NCBI RefSeq assembly: GCF_963855985.1
Contig: NC_087119.1
Location: 9,898,001-9,962,000 of the forward strand
Direction of reading: 5' to 3'
Origin: Ostrinia nubilalis
Lineage: Eukaryota; Arthropoda; Insecta; Lepidoptera; Crambidae
DNA length: 64,000 bases
This document shows, one piece after another, positions 44,851 to 56,732 of this stretch. Made by a program: the position numbers and the translations under genes. The notes beneath the pieces were generated by a model, which ran no database searches, was not told the origin of the DNA, and saw only the letters and a list, made by a program, of their open reading frames with translations. How positions within the stretch are numbered: position 1 is the stretch's first letter; the number at the start of each line of letters is the position of its first letter.

Positions 44851-46619
44851 GTGAGTACTTTTCAGAACTTCATTATTGCCAAGTTTTTTTGGAAGTGAAA
44901 GCGAGAGGTATTTGTATTTGTAGAAATAAATGAAATTATACTTACTCGTAATTGTAATAATTATGATCTTCTTGGAAAAATAATGAATGGAAATATACAT
45001 TGTTAGGATAAACAGGATACTTAATGGCAGGACCCTATATTTTATTTCCATAAAAAAGTTATTTAGGACAAAGTTGAGTTTTCTGCCTAAACTATCGAAA
45101 ATAGTTTGAAATCAGTTAACAAATATTTACGTTTTAGATACATTTTTATTCGAGGTGTTTTGTCAACAAACACGGGAGATATTCAAACCCGCATGGTTTG
45201 TAACCCATAGTTTATTCAGCGTCCTATTCAATGTAGACACATTGAATGTTTGTATGTGAAATAGATACGAGTACCTCCATGACTTGTATCCATCTCGTAC
45301 CTAGGTATGTAAGTAGTTAAGTACCTATGTTGAAAGTTAGAATCATGACAGCGCAACAAATAAAAAACAAATATTACATTCAGCCAAAATTACAACTTGA
45401 TTTTCTATTGCATTTAGAAGGACCTAGATATTGTTATGAAGATTATTTTTTATTACATAATTTGTTTTTGCAATCTAAGTTTTCTAAGAAAAATTCAATG
45501 AATTTTAAGTAGAAAATACTTATACCAATAATTCATTTAGTCTGTAATCTGTGTCATTGTAAAATGCTTTATAAAGATTTCGGATTATCTGAGCTTCAAT
45601 ATCTAAACGGTTGAAAAGGTAATCTTAATAAACTTAATGATACTTTTCGTCCTCTAAAAATCTTAACTTTGAAAAAGACAAAACACCCATTTAAAGTTCT
45701 ACAACCTTCTTTTTGCCCAGGAGACACTATTTTACAAGTTTAATTTTAAATCTTAAATAACAATTTACATTATTTTGCTGAATAGAGTGCCTGAAAAAAT
45801 CTTATAAGCATATTATTTGCGTGTAAACACAGCAATTTAGTTAGCAGGGCAAGTTTCTGAAAACCACCACATGGGAAGGCAAAGATTCCTTTCATGTTTT
45901 TAGCGTTAAAATGTAAGCTTCATACCCTAAAACAATTTGGGCAACATTAAATTAGAGCGCAATAGGATAACTCCATCTACACAAACTTCGGACGCAATTC
46001 GAACTATTACTTTAAACGTGTTAATTCAATCAGTAATTAAGACTAAACGAGTTTGTAGCAACAAACTTTTCCATTGCGTACGTAGATCTGACGAAAGTTT
46101 GCGAGTTCGGTTTGCGAAGTCTCCGCTTACATGGAATTGGTCCCGGAGCGTCGGAGTCGGAAACCTTACCCCGCCGACAGTCAATACATTTCCCGCAAAA
46201 TTACAACTCCGAAAAACCCTTGATTACATTTAATTTGCAAATTCAATTTCATATACGAGTACGTGCGTATACGAAATTAATTAGCCGTAAGAGCCTCAGG
46301 CAAACGAATCCTATTATTTTTTATCTCTAAGGAAAATACTAAAAACGATACCTATTATGTTCAGAACTTGACTTGTTATTACTTTTATATCATGTATTAA
46401 TACGGGTATAATGATAGAAATTATTATTTAGCAAAGATAAGTAATCTTATAGAATAGGTACCAAGAATATTTCATTAAACAGATGAAGAGATTAGTAGAT
46501 TCACCTCGGAGTGTAGATCATTCCTTTAAGTTTAAGATTTCCAAAAGGCAATTGCTTTTTGAAAGTGATTATTAGATGTTGATCTTTTTCGTCATTTTAC
46601 ATAATTTGTTTTGTTCCAG
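44851..46619. other. Ddr: Ddr intron 3
   Basis: 1.77 kb of AT-rich intron. The plus-strand frames at 45327-45512 and 45937-46233 show no family signature. Nothing else seen. Confidence 0.6.
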
Positions 46620-46767
46620 TTGATACCTGGAAACGTGAACACATACACAGCTAAGAAGACAACCTTGGAAGCTCCTTTCATAGCGTCCAAGGTGCGGTTC
46701 TTCCCCTACGCTGCCCACCCCAGAACGGCGTGCATGCGGGTGGAGCTCTACGGATGCCGGTGGAAAC
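46620..46767 (+). CDS. Ddr: Ddr exon 4: end of the discoidin domain
   Basis: Acceptor TTTTGTTCCAG; donor GTATGTATA; 148 nt, phase 0 in and 1 out. It encodes LIPGNVNTYT, PFIASKVRFFPYA and RTACMRVELYGCRW. The CxRVELYGC motif closes the discoidin domain in all DDRs. Confidence 0.93.
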
Positions 46768-46898
46768 GTATGTATACCCTCATCACATCACGCTTGCGAC
46801 GTCCTGGGACCCTTGCCTGGCGAGATTGCTGTAGCGACTGATCATTTGCTGTGCGTAGCCGCCAAAGGCGGTGTATTTACTTGTCAATATTTCTACAG

Positions 46899-47087
46899 AA
46901 GCTTTAGTGGCCTACTCCGCGCCTAGAGGAGGCGACATGCAGGCCATGACCGGAGGCGCCAAGTTCGAAGACATGGCATACGACGGCGTTCTGAGAGATG
47001 GAAGACTGTCAGACGGTCTCGGACAGATGACCGATTCTCTGTTAGGACCGAACGATTTTGAATTGCCTGACCCTGTAGATACTAGAG
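46899..47087 (+). CDS. Ddr: Ddr exon 5: linker and start of the discoidin-like domain
   Basis: Acceptor AATATTTCTACAG; donor GGTAATATT with GT at 47088; 189 nt, phase 1 in and out. It encodes ALVAYSAPRGGDMQ, DMAYDG and LSDGLGQMTD. Y-[DS]-G followed by LxxGLGQL is the DDR discoidin-like domain start. Confidence 0.92.
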
Positions 47088-47165
47088 GTAATATTGACTG
47101 TTCTAGTGAATTCTTTGGGTAGTTCACCTAGTTTCATAGTTACAATAATGTTGTGTGCTTTTTAG

Positions 47166-47299
47166 GAACTCGCTGGGTCGGTTGGAATAAGACAATGTTA
47201 TTAGAAGACGAGGTCGAATTGACATTCAACTTTACTGATACAAGACTCTTCCACCACATCGATATTCACACTAACAATATGTTTACTAAAGACGTTCAG
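47166..47299 (+). CDS. Ddr: Ddr exon 6: discoidin-like domain
   Basis: Acceptor GTGCTTTTTAG; donor at 47300; 134 nt, phase 1 in and 0 out. It encodes GTRWVGWNKTM, VELTFNFTDTRLF and HIDIHTNNMF. DDR signature residues WVGW and the F.F...R.F..+.IH..N pattern are present, with sequons NKT and NFT. Confidence 0.92.
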
Positions 47300-47381
47300 G
47301 TATTTCACTATTTCTACCGTTTGCAATTTTTTTTTGTTTTTTGTAGGGACTTTAGTAACAACATATTTTTTACTATTGTAG

Positions 47382-47589
47382 CTCTTCAAAGAAGCTGAAG
47401 TATACTTCTCGCTCGAAGGAGAGCGTTGGCAAGAAGACTACATATCTTACGAGCCCAAGCAAGACCGCGTGTCAGAGCATGCACGCGTCATTCATATTGA
47501 CCTACAGAACCGAACGGCTAAACACATTATGATAAAACTCAAGTTCCAGCATGAATGGATACTAATTAGCGAAATTACATTCAAATCTG
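47382..47589 (+). CDS. Ddr: Ddr exon 7: end of the discoidin-like domain
   Basis: Acceptor TTTACTATTGTAG; donor GTAAGTAAA; 208 nt, phase 0 in and 1 out. It encodes LFKEAEVYFSLEGERWQED, RVIHIDLQNRTAKHIMIKL and EWILISEITFKS, the closing strands of the discoidin-like domain. NRT is a glycosylation sequon. Introns 4-6 (131, 78 and 82 bp) are the only short ones in the gene. Confidence 0.92.
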
Positions 47590-50500
47590 GTAAGTAAATT
47601 AGTCCTTAGTTAGTTAATTTTAATTACTACTTATGGTCTTGAATTCAGGATTCATAAACCTTTATTGCTCAAACGAACCTCAAATTTTATTATAAGCCAC
47701 AATAAACCTTTTTGAACATTAAACCCAAAGCCCAAATTCTATTTAAGTCTATTAAGTTGAGTACTTCTACGTAGATGAACTAACGATACCAAGTAAAGTA
47801 TAATATTCATGGCATAATTAATAGCCCTTAAGCACTCTATCGAGTGCACTCGATATACTACGGTATTTAAACATGCGATAAATTAATAACATCAATTTAA
47901 ATTAACCGTCGCGCCAACAATAAACTTGTTAGGTAAGTGATGGCACGAAATTCCCGTCGTGTTTAATGCGTACTTAAAAAAATAAATAAATCAGTCAAAC
48001 CGGGAGATAATTTAATGGGTCTTCGGCACTCATTTTACGCGGGCCCAATCAGTGCTCAATTTTCGGGATAAACATTAAACACCCTTGGATCCACGAATGA
48101 GAATCCAAAGCAGTTGATCGAATCAAATGTTTTATACAAACAAATTATTCGGGGGCGAAAAAGTGAGCAGGGTAGATTCATAAGGACGATTGGGTGATTT
48201 TTCGCGCTAACAAAAAGGGGGCAAGGAGGGCACCGGAGGCCTGTCCGCTAATAGATCCATTACTCCTCATCGGGTTCCTTATCTGTTGGGAGCACTCGCA
48301 AGCCTCCGGCTATTTCACAAATTTTATCTTTCTCTAATTAATCCACAGCTCTTTTGAGGGAATCGCCTCTTAAGTGATAAGTCGCGCCCGCTAAATGAAG
48401 AACTTGTAATTAAAGAAAATCTTTGATCTGGATTATTTCATTCCCCCAATTATTATTTGGGGCGACGCGTAGCCCACAGTTTCTAGGATATTATCGGGTT
48501 TCTTTGAATTCTAAGTATTCACTCGCCTTTATTGGATCTTGGGATTGAGTGATCTGAAGCGTTCTTGGCGACGAGCGCCTGTTATTAGGAGCACTTGTAA
48601 AAAATATGTAAATTGAAATCAACCCTTTATTACGCTTTGTTGTGCTCGTGAATTGAATATTAGAATCGAATTAAAACCATCGTTGTATTGAAATATACTT
48701 GTATAAAAAGCTTAGTGGAATACATCAAACAATTTAGCATACAAACCAAAATACTCGCAAGAGAAGCCGCGGGCAAAAGCACAATTAATAAACAAAACAA
48801 CGTTTCTTCGCTACATGGGCATAAAATCTTTTAAAATTTCATGTATAATTACCTCAAATTATTAACCTTAACATAATCCCTTGAAACCCAAGCCTGTTTC
48901 ACTAAAGCCTTATTTAACGGAAAGCTTACCCCGTTGTCGTTATGAAATATACATTTTTCAGGAACGGGAACGTAAAATATTTTAAATCGCGGCTCGTCTT
49001 TTATCTTCGCGTTGTTGTTGTCATGTGGATATAAATACCTATATAAATATGTATAAATACTTTTATAAAGAGTTATCTCTATTTTGTAGACCTGAAAGAT
49101 TCTCTAACGCTAAGTGAAGTGTTATTCGGGCTCAGTGAATAGGCAATTTCATGAATAAAATATTAACACTTCTACTTCGATATTATCTGATTCTGTAGAT
49201 TCGAGGCTGTTTAGGCTTGATAATTTTTAGCTCAATAGATATCGCTAAGTCTTTGTCTCGCAGGTTTTTTTGGAGTCTCTACCTACCTAAAGGGTGCCAA
49301 AGATTCCTTTTTAAGATCCGCTGTCTAACCTGTCTCTTACAGGAATGTACATTGTACAGCCGTACTTAATTGGTACCTAAATACTTAACATTTTCATAGT
49401 GGCCGTTGTAAGAAATAATAAAATTAATAAGGCTTCCTTTTAAAGACGGATACAATAAATTGTAGCATTAAATTTTGTGCTGTAAGTAATGTAATGAAAC
49501 GTTTCATGTGCGACGTGCGTCTCCGACTCTAGCTATGTATACTAGTTCACTATACAGTTCAAAATCAAACATATTTATCGCGGAAACTCGTGGGTACTTG
49601 TGAGTGTGGGGTAATTCTATCTTATTCGTTATTCGAGTAAGTGTGCCACTAGCACAGACTTGACCTGAGATACACATTACCTTCACTACAATTAGGAATT
49701 AGCACAGAATTAACTGACTCTTGGCACCTACTCAGTATTACACTGGCACTCCGCCACTCGCACTCACCTCTGCCGTAAGAAAATTAGGTGAGCAAGCGCA
49801 ATTTTGGTATCGAATCGATGGATGGATCGTTTTGTTTAATTTTTTTTAGTAGTTTGATTTTTTTTTTTAATTGAATTACTCCGACTAAAAAAATAAACTC
49901 ACTCAATTCATTAGATCAGAGATGACAGGTATTAAAGTTATTGATTGAACTAATAATAATGTGAATTTATAGTTCCAAAAGAAGCTACTTTTCCATACGG
50001 TACTGTTATGAGATATCAAAATGAAATAAATTAAAAAGTACGTATAATTATTACGCCTAAGTTATACAAATACCATACAATGTAAAGCTATTTATTATCT
50101 TATCTTTATCAAAATACTAAAATACAACTTCATGCATAACCAAACAACTCTCAACAGCCCATTGAAATATCTTGCGAAATTAAACTTCACAGTGTTATCG
50201 TTCGCTTTCTGTGCAGACTGTTTTCATTGTGCAATCCCTCAGTTAAGTTTAGACCTAGTTTGTTAAACTAACTCCTCGACCCATTTATTTCGGTATTCGT
50301 GCAGATTTCATACGAAAACTTTGAATGCTAAACTAACGCCATTGTTGCATGCTGCCTTAGTGATAGTCCACTTTGTTACATAAAGCTCAATTTTCTTGGG
50401 ATGTCCAATTTTTGCCAATTCTATGCACGACTTGCTATTCAACTAGCCCATTCTATTTCAACGTCACTGTACAAAGGGTTGATTTATACTGGGACGTGTT

Positions 50501-51387
50501 TAAGTGCTTTATACCAGCTTTGATGCATTTTCTTTCAACGAACTACAATTTCCATTGACAGTGCATTTATAAATGACAGACAGACGATTTTTCAAAGCTC
50601 TGACTTTCCATTTAGGTATGTGCTTGTTAGCAAAAAAAGTTGTTTTATTTGTAATATCTCTTGCGGTTACGTTTTTGCGAGCGTTTAACTTCAAAGAGTC
50701 TGAGAAAAAAGAAAGGCCCAACTTCAATTAATTAAAAAGTCTTATCTTTCAAACAACATACGCTACGTCGAGCGTTAAGCACACAATAAGTCGGTGAGAT
50801 CCGACTCGCGGAGATAGGAGTTGTTGGGCTCGGCGGGACCTAAGTTCCACGGCATTGTGGCTTCACAATTAGTTCTGTTCTCGACACCTATTCATTTCCC
50901 TGTATTGTCTTCGCAGTGTGGCGCTGCTTTTCAATGGACCGCATCAGCCAAAAATAACTTACAGAACGTTTTCTTTTAACGTTTCATTATTTTAAGTAGT
51001 ACGAGTAATCCAATTAGGCTGCCTGGCGATATAAAAGATAAATGAAGGTAGATAGATTATTTATTTACCTACCGGTAGCTAACAGACGCGTTACTATAGA
51101 GACGGGGCGGGTGTGAGGGGCGAGCGTGGAATAATTTGCGTATAATCTGAAACGTTGGGATTGTTTCAATAAAGCTCTCTTCAAACTCAATATCATACGA
51201 AAATAATTTAGGTTCTTTTTATTTCATACACTTGGTTTGTTATTTTTTACTTATAGTAAACGTAAAATTAATGTTGCCAGTAGAGAGTTTAGCTCTGTCA
51301 CAGTATACCCGACAAAAAACAGTAGGTTTTTTAAAGTTAAGGATATCAAACGCTTGATTAGTATAGATGAATATAATTTGTCAACAG
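47590..51387. other. Ddr: Ddr intron 7
   Basis: 3.8 kb, AT-rich. A short GAAGCCGCGGGCAAAAGC end of repeat Y is at 48764-48782. No exon or complete element recognised. Confidence 0.55.
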
Positions 51388-51706
51388 TTCCCACAACGGT
51401 CAACGCATCGGCCGAATTCCTTGAAGAATACTACAGGACCGATATACCACCGTCCTCTAGAAAGAAACGCAACTCCTCGCTTAGAGTATCAGTCGGATTG
51501 GCTTGCGGTGCGGTGGTGGGCGGCGGGGCCTTTATAGCTGCCACTGCTGTGTTACTAACCAAGAAAACTAGACGTCGCATCCCCAATATGCTGAAGAAGC
51601 CGTTCTGTCCGGCATTGAGAAGCAACAACGCAAACTCGAGGAACAACCGCCGGGCACCACGGCTGGCGCTGGCTTTAGCGAACTGTCCGCCGATCCATAT
51701 GCTACG
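51388..51706 (+). CDS. Ddr: Ddr exon 8: juxtamembrane, RKKR site, transmembrane helix, cytoplasmic start
   Basis: Acceptor AATTTGTCAACAG; donor GGTGAGAAC with GT at 51707; 319 nt, phase 1 in and 2 out. It encodes EFLEEYYRTDIPPSS, then RKKR (51459-51470), a helix VSVGLACGAVVGGGAFIAAT and AVLLTKKTRRR. Both splice phases fit the neighbours in this frame. Oddity: after TRRR the used frame is Cys-, Asn- and Arg-rich and unlike protein, while the shifted frame from about 51579 (QYAEEAVLSGIEKQQRKLEE, then SELSADPYAT) looks real but ends in the wrong phase. An indel or unrecognised splicing is possible here, so residues after the helix are uncertain. Confidence 0.72.
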
Positions 51707-51965
51707 GTGAGAACTTTTATCTTAACTAAGTAAATGGGCCATTTTCAAATAAGTACAACAATTTTGCTACTTATTGTATTGTATTGTAAATACATAGCTA
51801 ATTTTCTGTTCCAAGTAGCAAATTGAGCAAAAACAATGCGTGGGTCTAAAATAATTGTGTTTGGAAATGACTCAATATACCTAATTAACATACTTACGTC
51901 CTCGCGAATTGATTATTTTGTCTCTCCTACTCGTACACTTATAATGTCAAGTCATTTATTTATTA

Positions 51966-52019
51966 ACCATTGCGGTCAAATACCTGCCTTGTCTAGCATA
52001 AAAAAAAAAAAAAAAAAAT
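51966..52019 (+). repeat. Retroposon 3' end with poly(A) tail
   Basis: GCGGTCAAATACCTGCCTTG, then TCTAGCAT and a run of about 19 A. Same family as 20235-20300. The long uninterrupted A run suggests a fairly recent insertion. It lies in Ddr intron 8. Confidence 0.65.
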
Positions 52020-52523
52020 TTATAAATTGACTCAATTTTGACTTTACCAAAAATATTATTGTTAATGTGATTCTTTTGTACATTTTCGTCTGAAATATGA
52101 AATTCCGTGAGTTGTATATTATGTGCTGAATGGCGGAAAGCAAGACAGATTTGGTCATAACTTGGCACACATATATAATACAAAGTAGGTCAAGATAGGG
52201 GTTACTTTTAGCTCAAGAAAACAAAGTTTCCAGTGGCGTTATACTCGTACCATCTCTTTGTGATAAAGTGCATAAAACAGATGAATCCGCAGGAAATTTC
52301 TAGTGCTATTAAGTAATTTATAGCCCTAAAAGGTGTCATTTACAAAATCGCAAGCACTCACAAACGTTTATAACCCCGCATTTTACACATGTACGCTCCA
52401 AATTTATACTTCGAAAAAAAGACAGATTTTGTGCGTGTTTTAATTGAATTAGCGGGTTTTAAAAGGGAAAGCCAGTTAATAGGTTTTTTGTGTTAGGTGA
52501 AATAAAAATATCTTTGTTTCCAG

Positions 52524-52627
52524 GCCTGCGGTCGTTGACGAGGATTACCGGGAGCCGTACAATATTTGGAGGGAGACCCTGGGCCGCCGCGACAAGCGCG
52601 ACGCCCATGATCAAAACGAATACAATG
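52524..52627 (+). CDS. Ddr: Ddr exon 9: cytoplasmic juxtamembrane segment
   Basis: Acceptor TTTGTTTCCAG; donor GTGAGTGTC; 104 nt, phase 2 in and 1 out. It encodes PAVVDEDYREPYNIWRETLG and RRDKRDAHDQNEYN. DYREPYN and NEYN are Tyr-containing motifs in acidic context, plausible docking sites after phosphorylation. The other open frame through this exon is not in phase with exon 10. Confidence 0.72.
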
Positions 52628-55233
52628 GTGAGTGTCCACAATATTTAGCTAGCTTTTGCCCGCGGCTTTGCCCGTGTGAATTTGAGGCCGTCGCAGAAAA
52701 AGTTTATTGCCGTGACAAAAACTAAATCATCATCATCATCATTGGACGTCCACTGCTGAACATAGGCCTCAACAACTAAAACTAAATACGAGTATTAAAA
52801 AAACTCTCATCTACCAAAAGCTCTCATCTACCAAATATTTTCATCGTAATTGGTTCAATGGTTTAAGCGGAAAAAGTAATATACAGACAGAAGCTATAGG
52901 TACTAAGCGTACTACGGTATGGATTAAATTCATAAATATCTGGTATTATGGCACTTATCAGAGTTATTTGACGATTTTCCTATTAATAGCAAGCTTGAGA
53001 TAGACTTCCTTTATTAACACACTTAGTTTGTCAACAACTATATCGGCGTGATATTTATTTGCCAAGGTTCCAGTATCTATGATAGCTACTTCCAAGAAAC
53101 TAATGCTCGTTTTTACCATCTCTAGGACAGGACTGTCTCTAGTGGTCAAGCACAACTTAAAATTGTTATACTCGTAGATCGAAATAAAATATAACCATAA
53201 TCTAAACATGATCTTAAAGACCCTGAAAAAGAAATTACATTTTATGAATGATAGATTTATCACACTTTCTTAAGTAGATTATGGCGTGTACCTTGCAGAA
53301 ATCTCCCAATATTTAAAATAGATCAATTTCATTGATGATTCCGAGACAATGTATGTATCTATCGGAATTGTGGGCTGTGGAATTAATTTTTGCTGTTACA
53401 ATATCCCTATTAACCTCACAAGGTTAACACTTAACAGCAACGAAAACGAGTTGTGGAAATTCTCTTTTAATTGGCATAAAACATTTGCACACGCATTAAT
53501 TGGCATCGTGTTTATGAATATAGCAATCAGGCAGCGATTCAGTCTTCATAAAAACAAATTGGAAATATCGCATAACAAATATTTGCGCTTTGGTTGACAT
53601 TACAGAAATCACAAAGTATGCTGATTCATCAACAGACTATAAAATGCCTCGAGGCCATGCTTTTGAATGCGCATTGATGAAACGGTGGTAAACATGAAAG
53701 ATGGAAAGCGTAATAAAGTCAGGGGCATTTAATCCATGGGGTCTGACCCTAATGGCAAACACTACTGCGGCAAATGAACAAACTAAACGAGGGCTATTTC
53801 TTTTTGTTTCACAAATACCGGCTTCATTCCCCCGAAATCCCGGAAATTAGATAAAAATATGAACCGCTTGGAAAAGGAAAAGATGTCGACGATAAAAAAG
53901 AAACGGAAATAACATTATCTATTATGATTGCCGGCTGTAAACTTATTGAGCTCGATAAATTGCGGACCTACGCATCAAACCAACCTTGATCCGATGTTTT
54001 GGAATCGATTAGGCGGTATTCTATAATGGATATGAATCGATTAATAATTTAAGGTAATTTTTAACTTTCGTGTTGCTGGTTAGAGTTTGTGGTCCTCTAA
54101 ATTAGTGCCTATTTGTGAGAGATGTAAAGACTTTAATTCTTTGCCGGTGTTTTTTCTGGCCGGCGCTAGTTAGCTCACCGCGGCTCTTCACCGCACTACT
54201 CGACGGTCGAGTGCACTTGCCCGAGGATTGTTACTTCCCTCGGCACTCGCTCCGAATGGCTTGAAACGAAACAGGCTAATGATTCGCCTAACGAGACCAT
54301 TTTTAATCCCTATGTTTTCGAATTCATGTAAAATGAGTTTAATGAGCGCACTGTAAAACTCTTCTTCGTTAGATAGCAACTTTACAATTTGCAAGAAAGT
54401 ACACTGTTGTTTATTAATCATAAATATGAAGGGAAAAGGCTATCCTGTCACATATTTATATCGAAAAATTCAAATATAAAGTAAACTTTAAATAACTAAA
54501 GCCATAGGCATTGAACCCAAAATTGGAAGCCATTGAAAAGAAAACTCTAAGATAGAGGGCGTGCTCGTTACGCCGGCCGGACATCCGGTCGGAAGGGCAG
54601 CCATTGTTCCGACGCCATATTGAAAAGATGATGCCCCTGAGTACAGGATAATAGGCGCTCAGCTTCGGCATCTCTCAACCGAGCACGTCATAGAAAATAG
54701 CCGACCTACGTTGTAGGATTTGAGAATTTCTTCTGCATTCACTCTTTGTCGTCGTAGACAGCTTACTGGATTTCTTCGATTTCAAAGGAAGGGGGAGCTT
54801 TTGATTCCTTTAGATGTTTAAAGATTAGAGAGCACAATCGGTTTCCGAGATTTCTGTACTATGATCATTAATTACTTTTCGCAATTGGAAGTGGTCCATA
54901 TAAAGTTATGTAGGAAAGGTAGGGGTTTGAGTAAAGATGGTTACGAGCTTTAAGGCACGCATCGCCTGCATATCGCAAGTCTCGCAACATGTGGACCTAT
55001 TCGTGGCGTGGACAGACTAACCTATGGAAGCAGTGCCATACTTGTGGATGTAGGCGTGCACTTTATGGTCACTAGTCATAATATGTGATCATAACAGACA
55101 AAAGACATTTAATTTTGTTTCACACGCAATAGATTGACGTGATCATGAGCCAATATTGCTACGCCCACTTCAAACCGACATACCATGCACCGAAAAGTCT
55201 GTATCCACCTTCAAATATACCTTTTTGTTACAG
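52628..55233. other. Ddr: Ddr intron 9
   Basis: 2.6 kb. Holds a minus-strand end of repeat Y at about 52655-52678 (GCTTTTGCCCGCGGCTTTGC), an ATC microsatellite and a GACGTCCACTGCTG fragment at 52726-52772. No other feature is supported. Confidence 0.55.
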
Positions 55234-55328
55234 AAATATGCGAGGATCCAGAGTTTCCGCGCCCCTATATGATGAAGCGGCCGGACCCACACGAAAGTTT
55301 TTACGCTGCCACGGATATTATACATCAT
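55234..55328 (+). CDS. Ddr: Ddr exon 10: juxtamembrane segment before the kinase
   Basis: Acceptor CTTTTTGTTACAG; donor GTAAGTACT at 55329; 95 nt, phase 1 in and 0 out. It encodes EICEDPEFPRPYMMKRPDPH and ESFYAATDIIHH. The final YAATDI resembles the HYAEADI segment that precedes the kinase domain in vertebrate DDRs. The next exon should start the kinase; none was found before 64000. Confidence 0.8.
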
Positions 55329-55835
55329 GTAAGTACTAGTGTTTTCAGGTTTATTTTAATCTAGAATGGAGCTGTATACCTGTCGGAATATTGGCATTTC
55401 ATTCTCATTATTTTCTCATTCTGGTACTTCTGAAATAGATGGGACTTTAAGTGTCCTTACTGTTTTGTCAGTTGTATAAGTAAGCACTTATCAGGTTCAA
55501 ATATTTATTTAAATTCCACGCTTTAAAATATCGGTCACAGCATTAATCAATGGTCAACATCGACCATAAATATTGAAGAGTTAATAATACCAAACGCGAA
55601 ATGGCAATGCCAGATTTTGTATGGAAAGTGGCGTCTTTTTTTTTTTCGCGCGGCCATCGACCAAACTTTGTTTTTTGATTACAAAATAGTGTAATAAACC
55701 AAACTTACTATGGCATGTATACTTCTAAACTCAGTCTGAACTGAGTTACGAGCAATAGAAGTTTGATTATTTTCATACTAGATTTGCTTTTCAACCGACT
55801 TCAAAAAAGGAGGAGGTTCTCAATTCGACCCGTAT

Positions 55836-55868
<33 letters not shown>

Positions 55869-55878
55869 CTATGTTTGT

Positions 55879-56199
55879 TACGCGATAACTCCGCCAATTA
55901 TGAACCGATTTGAACAAATCTTTTTTCGGCGTATAGGTAATACCTCAAGGGTGGTCCCATTTAAATTTAATAATAAAAAAAACAACCCCCAAGGGTGGAA
56001 AATTGGGGATGAACTTTTTTATACGCAATATCTCCGCCGATTATAAACCAATTTGAACGATAATTTTTTTGTTGAATAGGTATTATCAAAAGGGTGGTTT
56101 CATGCGAATTTGAAGAAAATATTTCACCCCCAAGGGTGGAAAATTGGGGATGAACTTTTTTATACGCAATATCTCCGCCGATTATGAACCAATTTTTTT
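55879..56199 (+). repeat. Tandem repeat, about 2.3 units of 141 bp
   Basis: Units start TACGCGATAACTCCGCC (55879), TATACGCAATATCTCCGCC (56020) and the same again (56161). Each has an AAGGGTGG block and ends CCCCCAAGGGTGGAAAATTG and GGGATGAACTTTTT. It follows CAACCGACTTCAAAAAAGGA and a run of over 30 T (from 55837), a repeat type common in insects. Confidence 0.82.
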
Positions 56200-56290
56200 T
56201 GGTCTCAGTATACTGCCTACCTTCAGTGGTAACATCAAGGTAATAATTAGTTAACTAAAAAGCAAGAAATAAGTAAAATTTTATATAAAA

Positions 56291-56573
56291 AAAAACCGAC
56301 TCCAAAAAACCTACACTAAAACGTAGAAAAATAATTACTAATTACCTACTTATTTATTAGGACGAATTATTAATATTTATGTAGGTATACCATGATTGGT
56401 ACTTTTGGAGTCGGTGCAGGCAAACTTTACATGTTTCATAATCTTGGCACCGACTCCAGAAGTACCAATCATGGTATACCTACATAAATATTAATAATTC
56501 GTCCTAATAAATAAGTAGGTAATTAGTAATTATTTTTCTACGTTTTAGTGTAGGTTTTTTGGAGTCGGTTTTT
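56291..56573. repeat. Hairpin with arms of about 120 bp
   Basis: AAAAACCGACTCCAAAAAAC at the left and GGTTTTTTGGAGTCGGTTTTT at the right pair; the arms run through ACTAATTACCTACTTATTTA and ATGTAGGTATACCATGATTG. The centre is near 56400-56455 and itself carries GGAGTCGGTGC and GCACCGACTCC, so the arms continue almost to the loop. Confidence 0.88.
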
Positions 56574-56575
56574 GT

Positions 56576-56732
56576 GCGCAAGTTTTGTAAGAAATTGCAA
56601 CAAAATATTGGGCTATTTTTTTATTGCGCTGATTCTGCTCCATACTGATGTCTGGAGCCTTTAATGGATGATATTGTTTGTTTACACATACAATCTCACT
56701 ATTTTGTTGCAATTTCTTACAAAACTTTGCGC
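56576..56732. repeat. Hairpin with arms of about 34 bp
   Basis: GCGCAAGTTTTGTAAGAAAT continuing TGCAACAAAAT pairs with ATTTTGTTGCAATTTCTTAC continuing AAAACTTTGCGC. The loop is about 90 bp. It starts two bases after the preceding hairpin. Confidence 0.85.

Larger units (their letters stand above)
4709..55328 (+). other. Ddr: Ddr gene (discoidin domain receptor tyrosine kinase), 3'-truncated by the window edge
   Basis: Ten exons joined by GT-AG introns give an uninterrupted 608-codon frame. The order is signal peptide, Thr-rich spacer, discoidin domain (from CEVPLGMENG to VELYGC), discoidin-like domain (RWVGW to WILISEITF), juxtamembrane RKKR, transmembrane helix, and a cytoplasmic segment ending in YAATDIIHH. 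In the DDR family these ectodomains bind collagen and a C-terminal tyrosine kinase signals inside the cell. The kinase exons must lie beyond the last exon seen and probably beyond base 64000. Intron lengths are about 37.5, 2.0, 1.8, 0.13, 0.08, 0.08, 3.8, 0.8 and 2.6 kb. All large introns hold mobile DNA. Confidence 0.88.
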
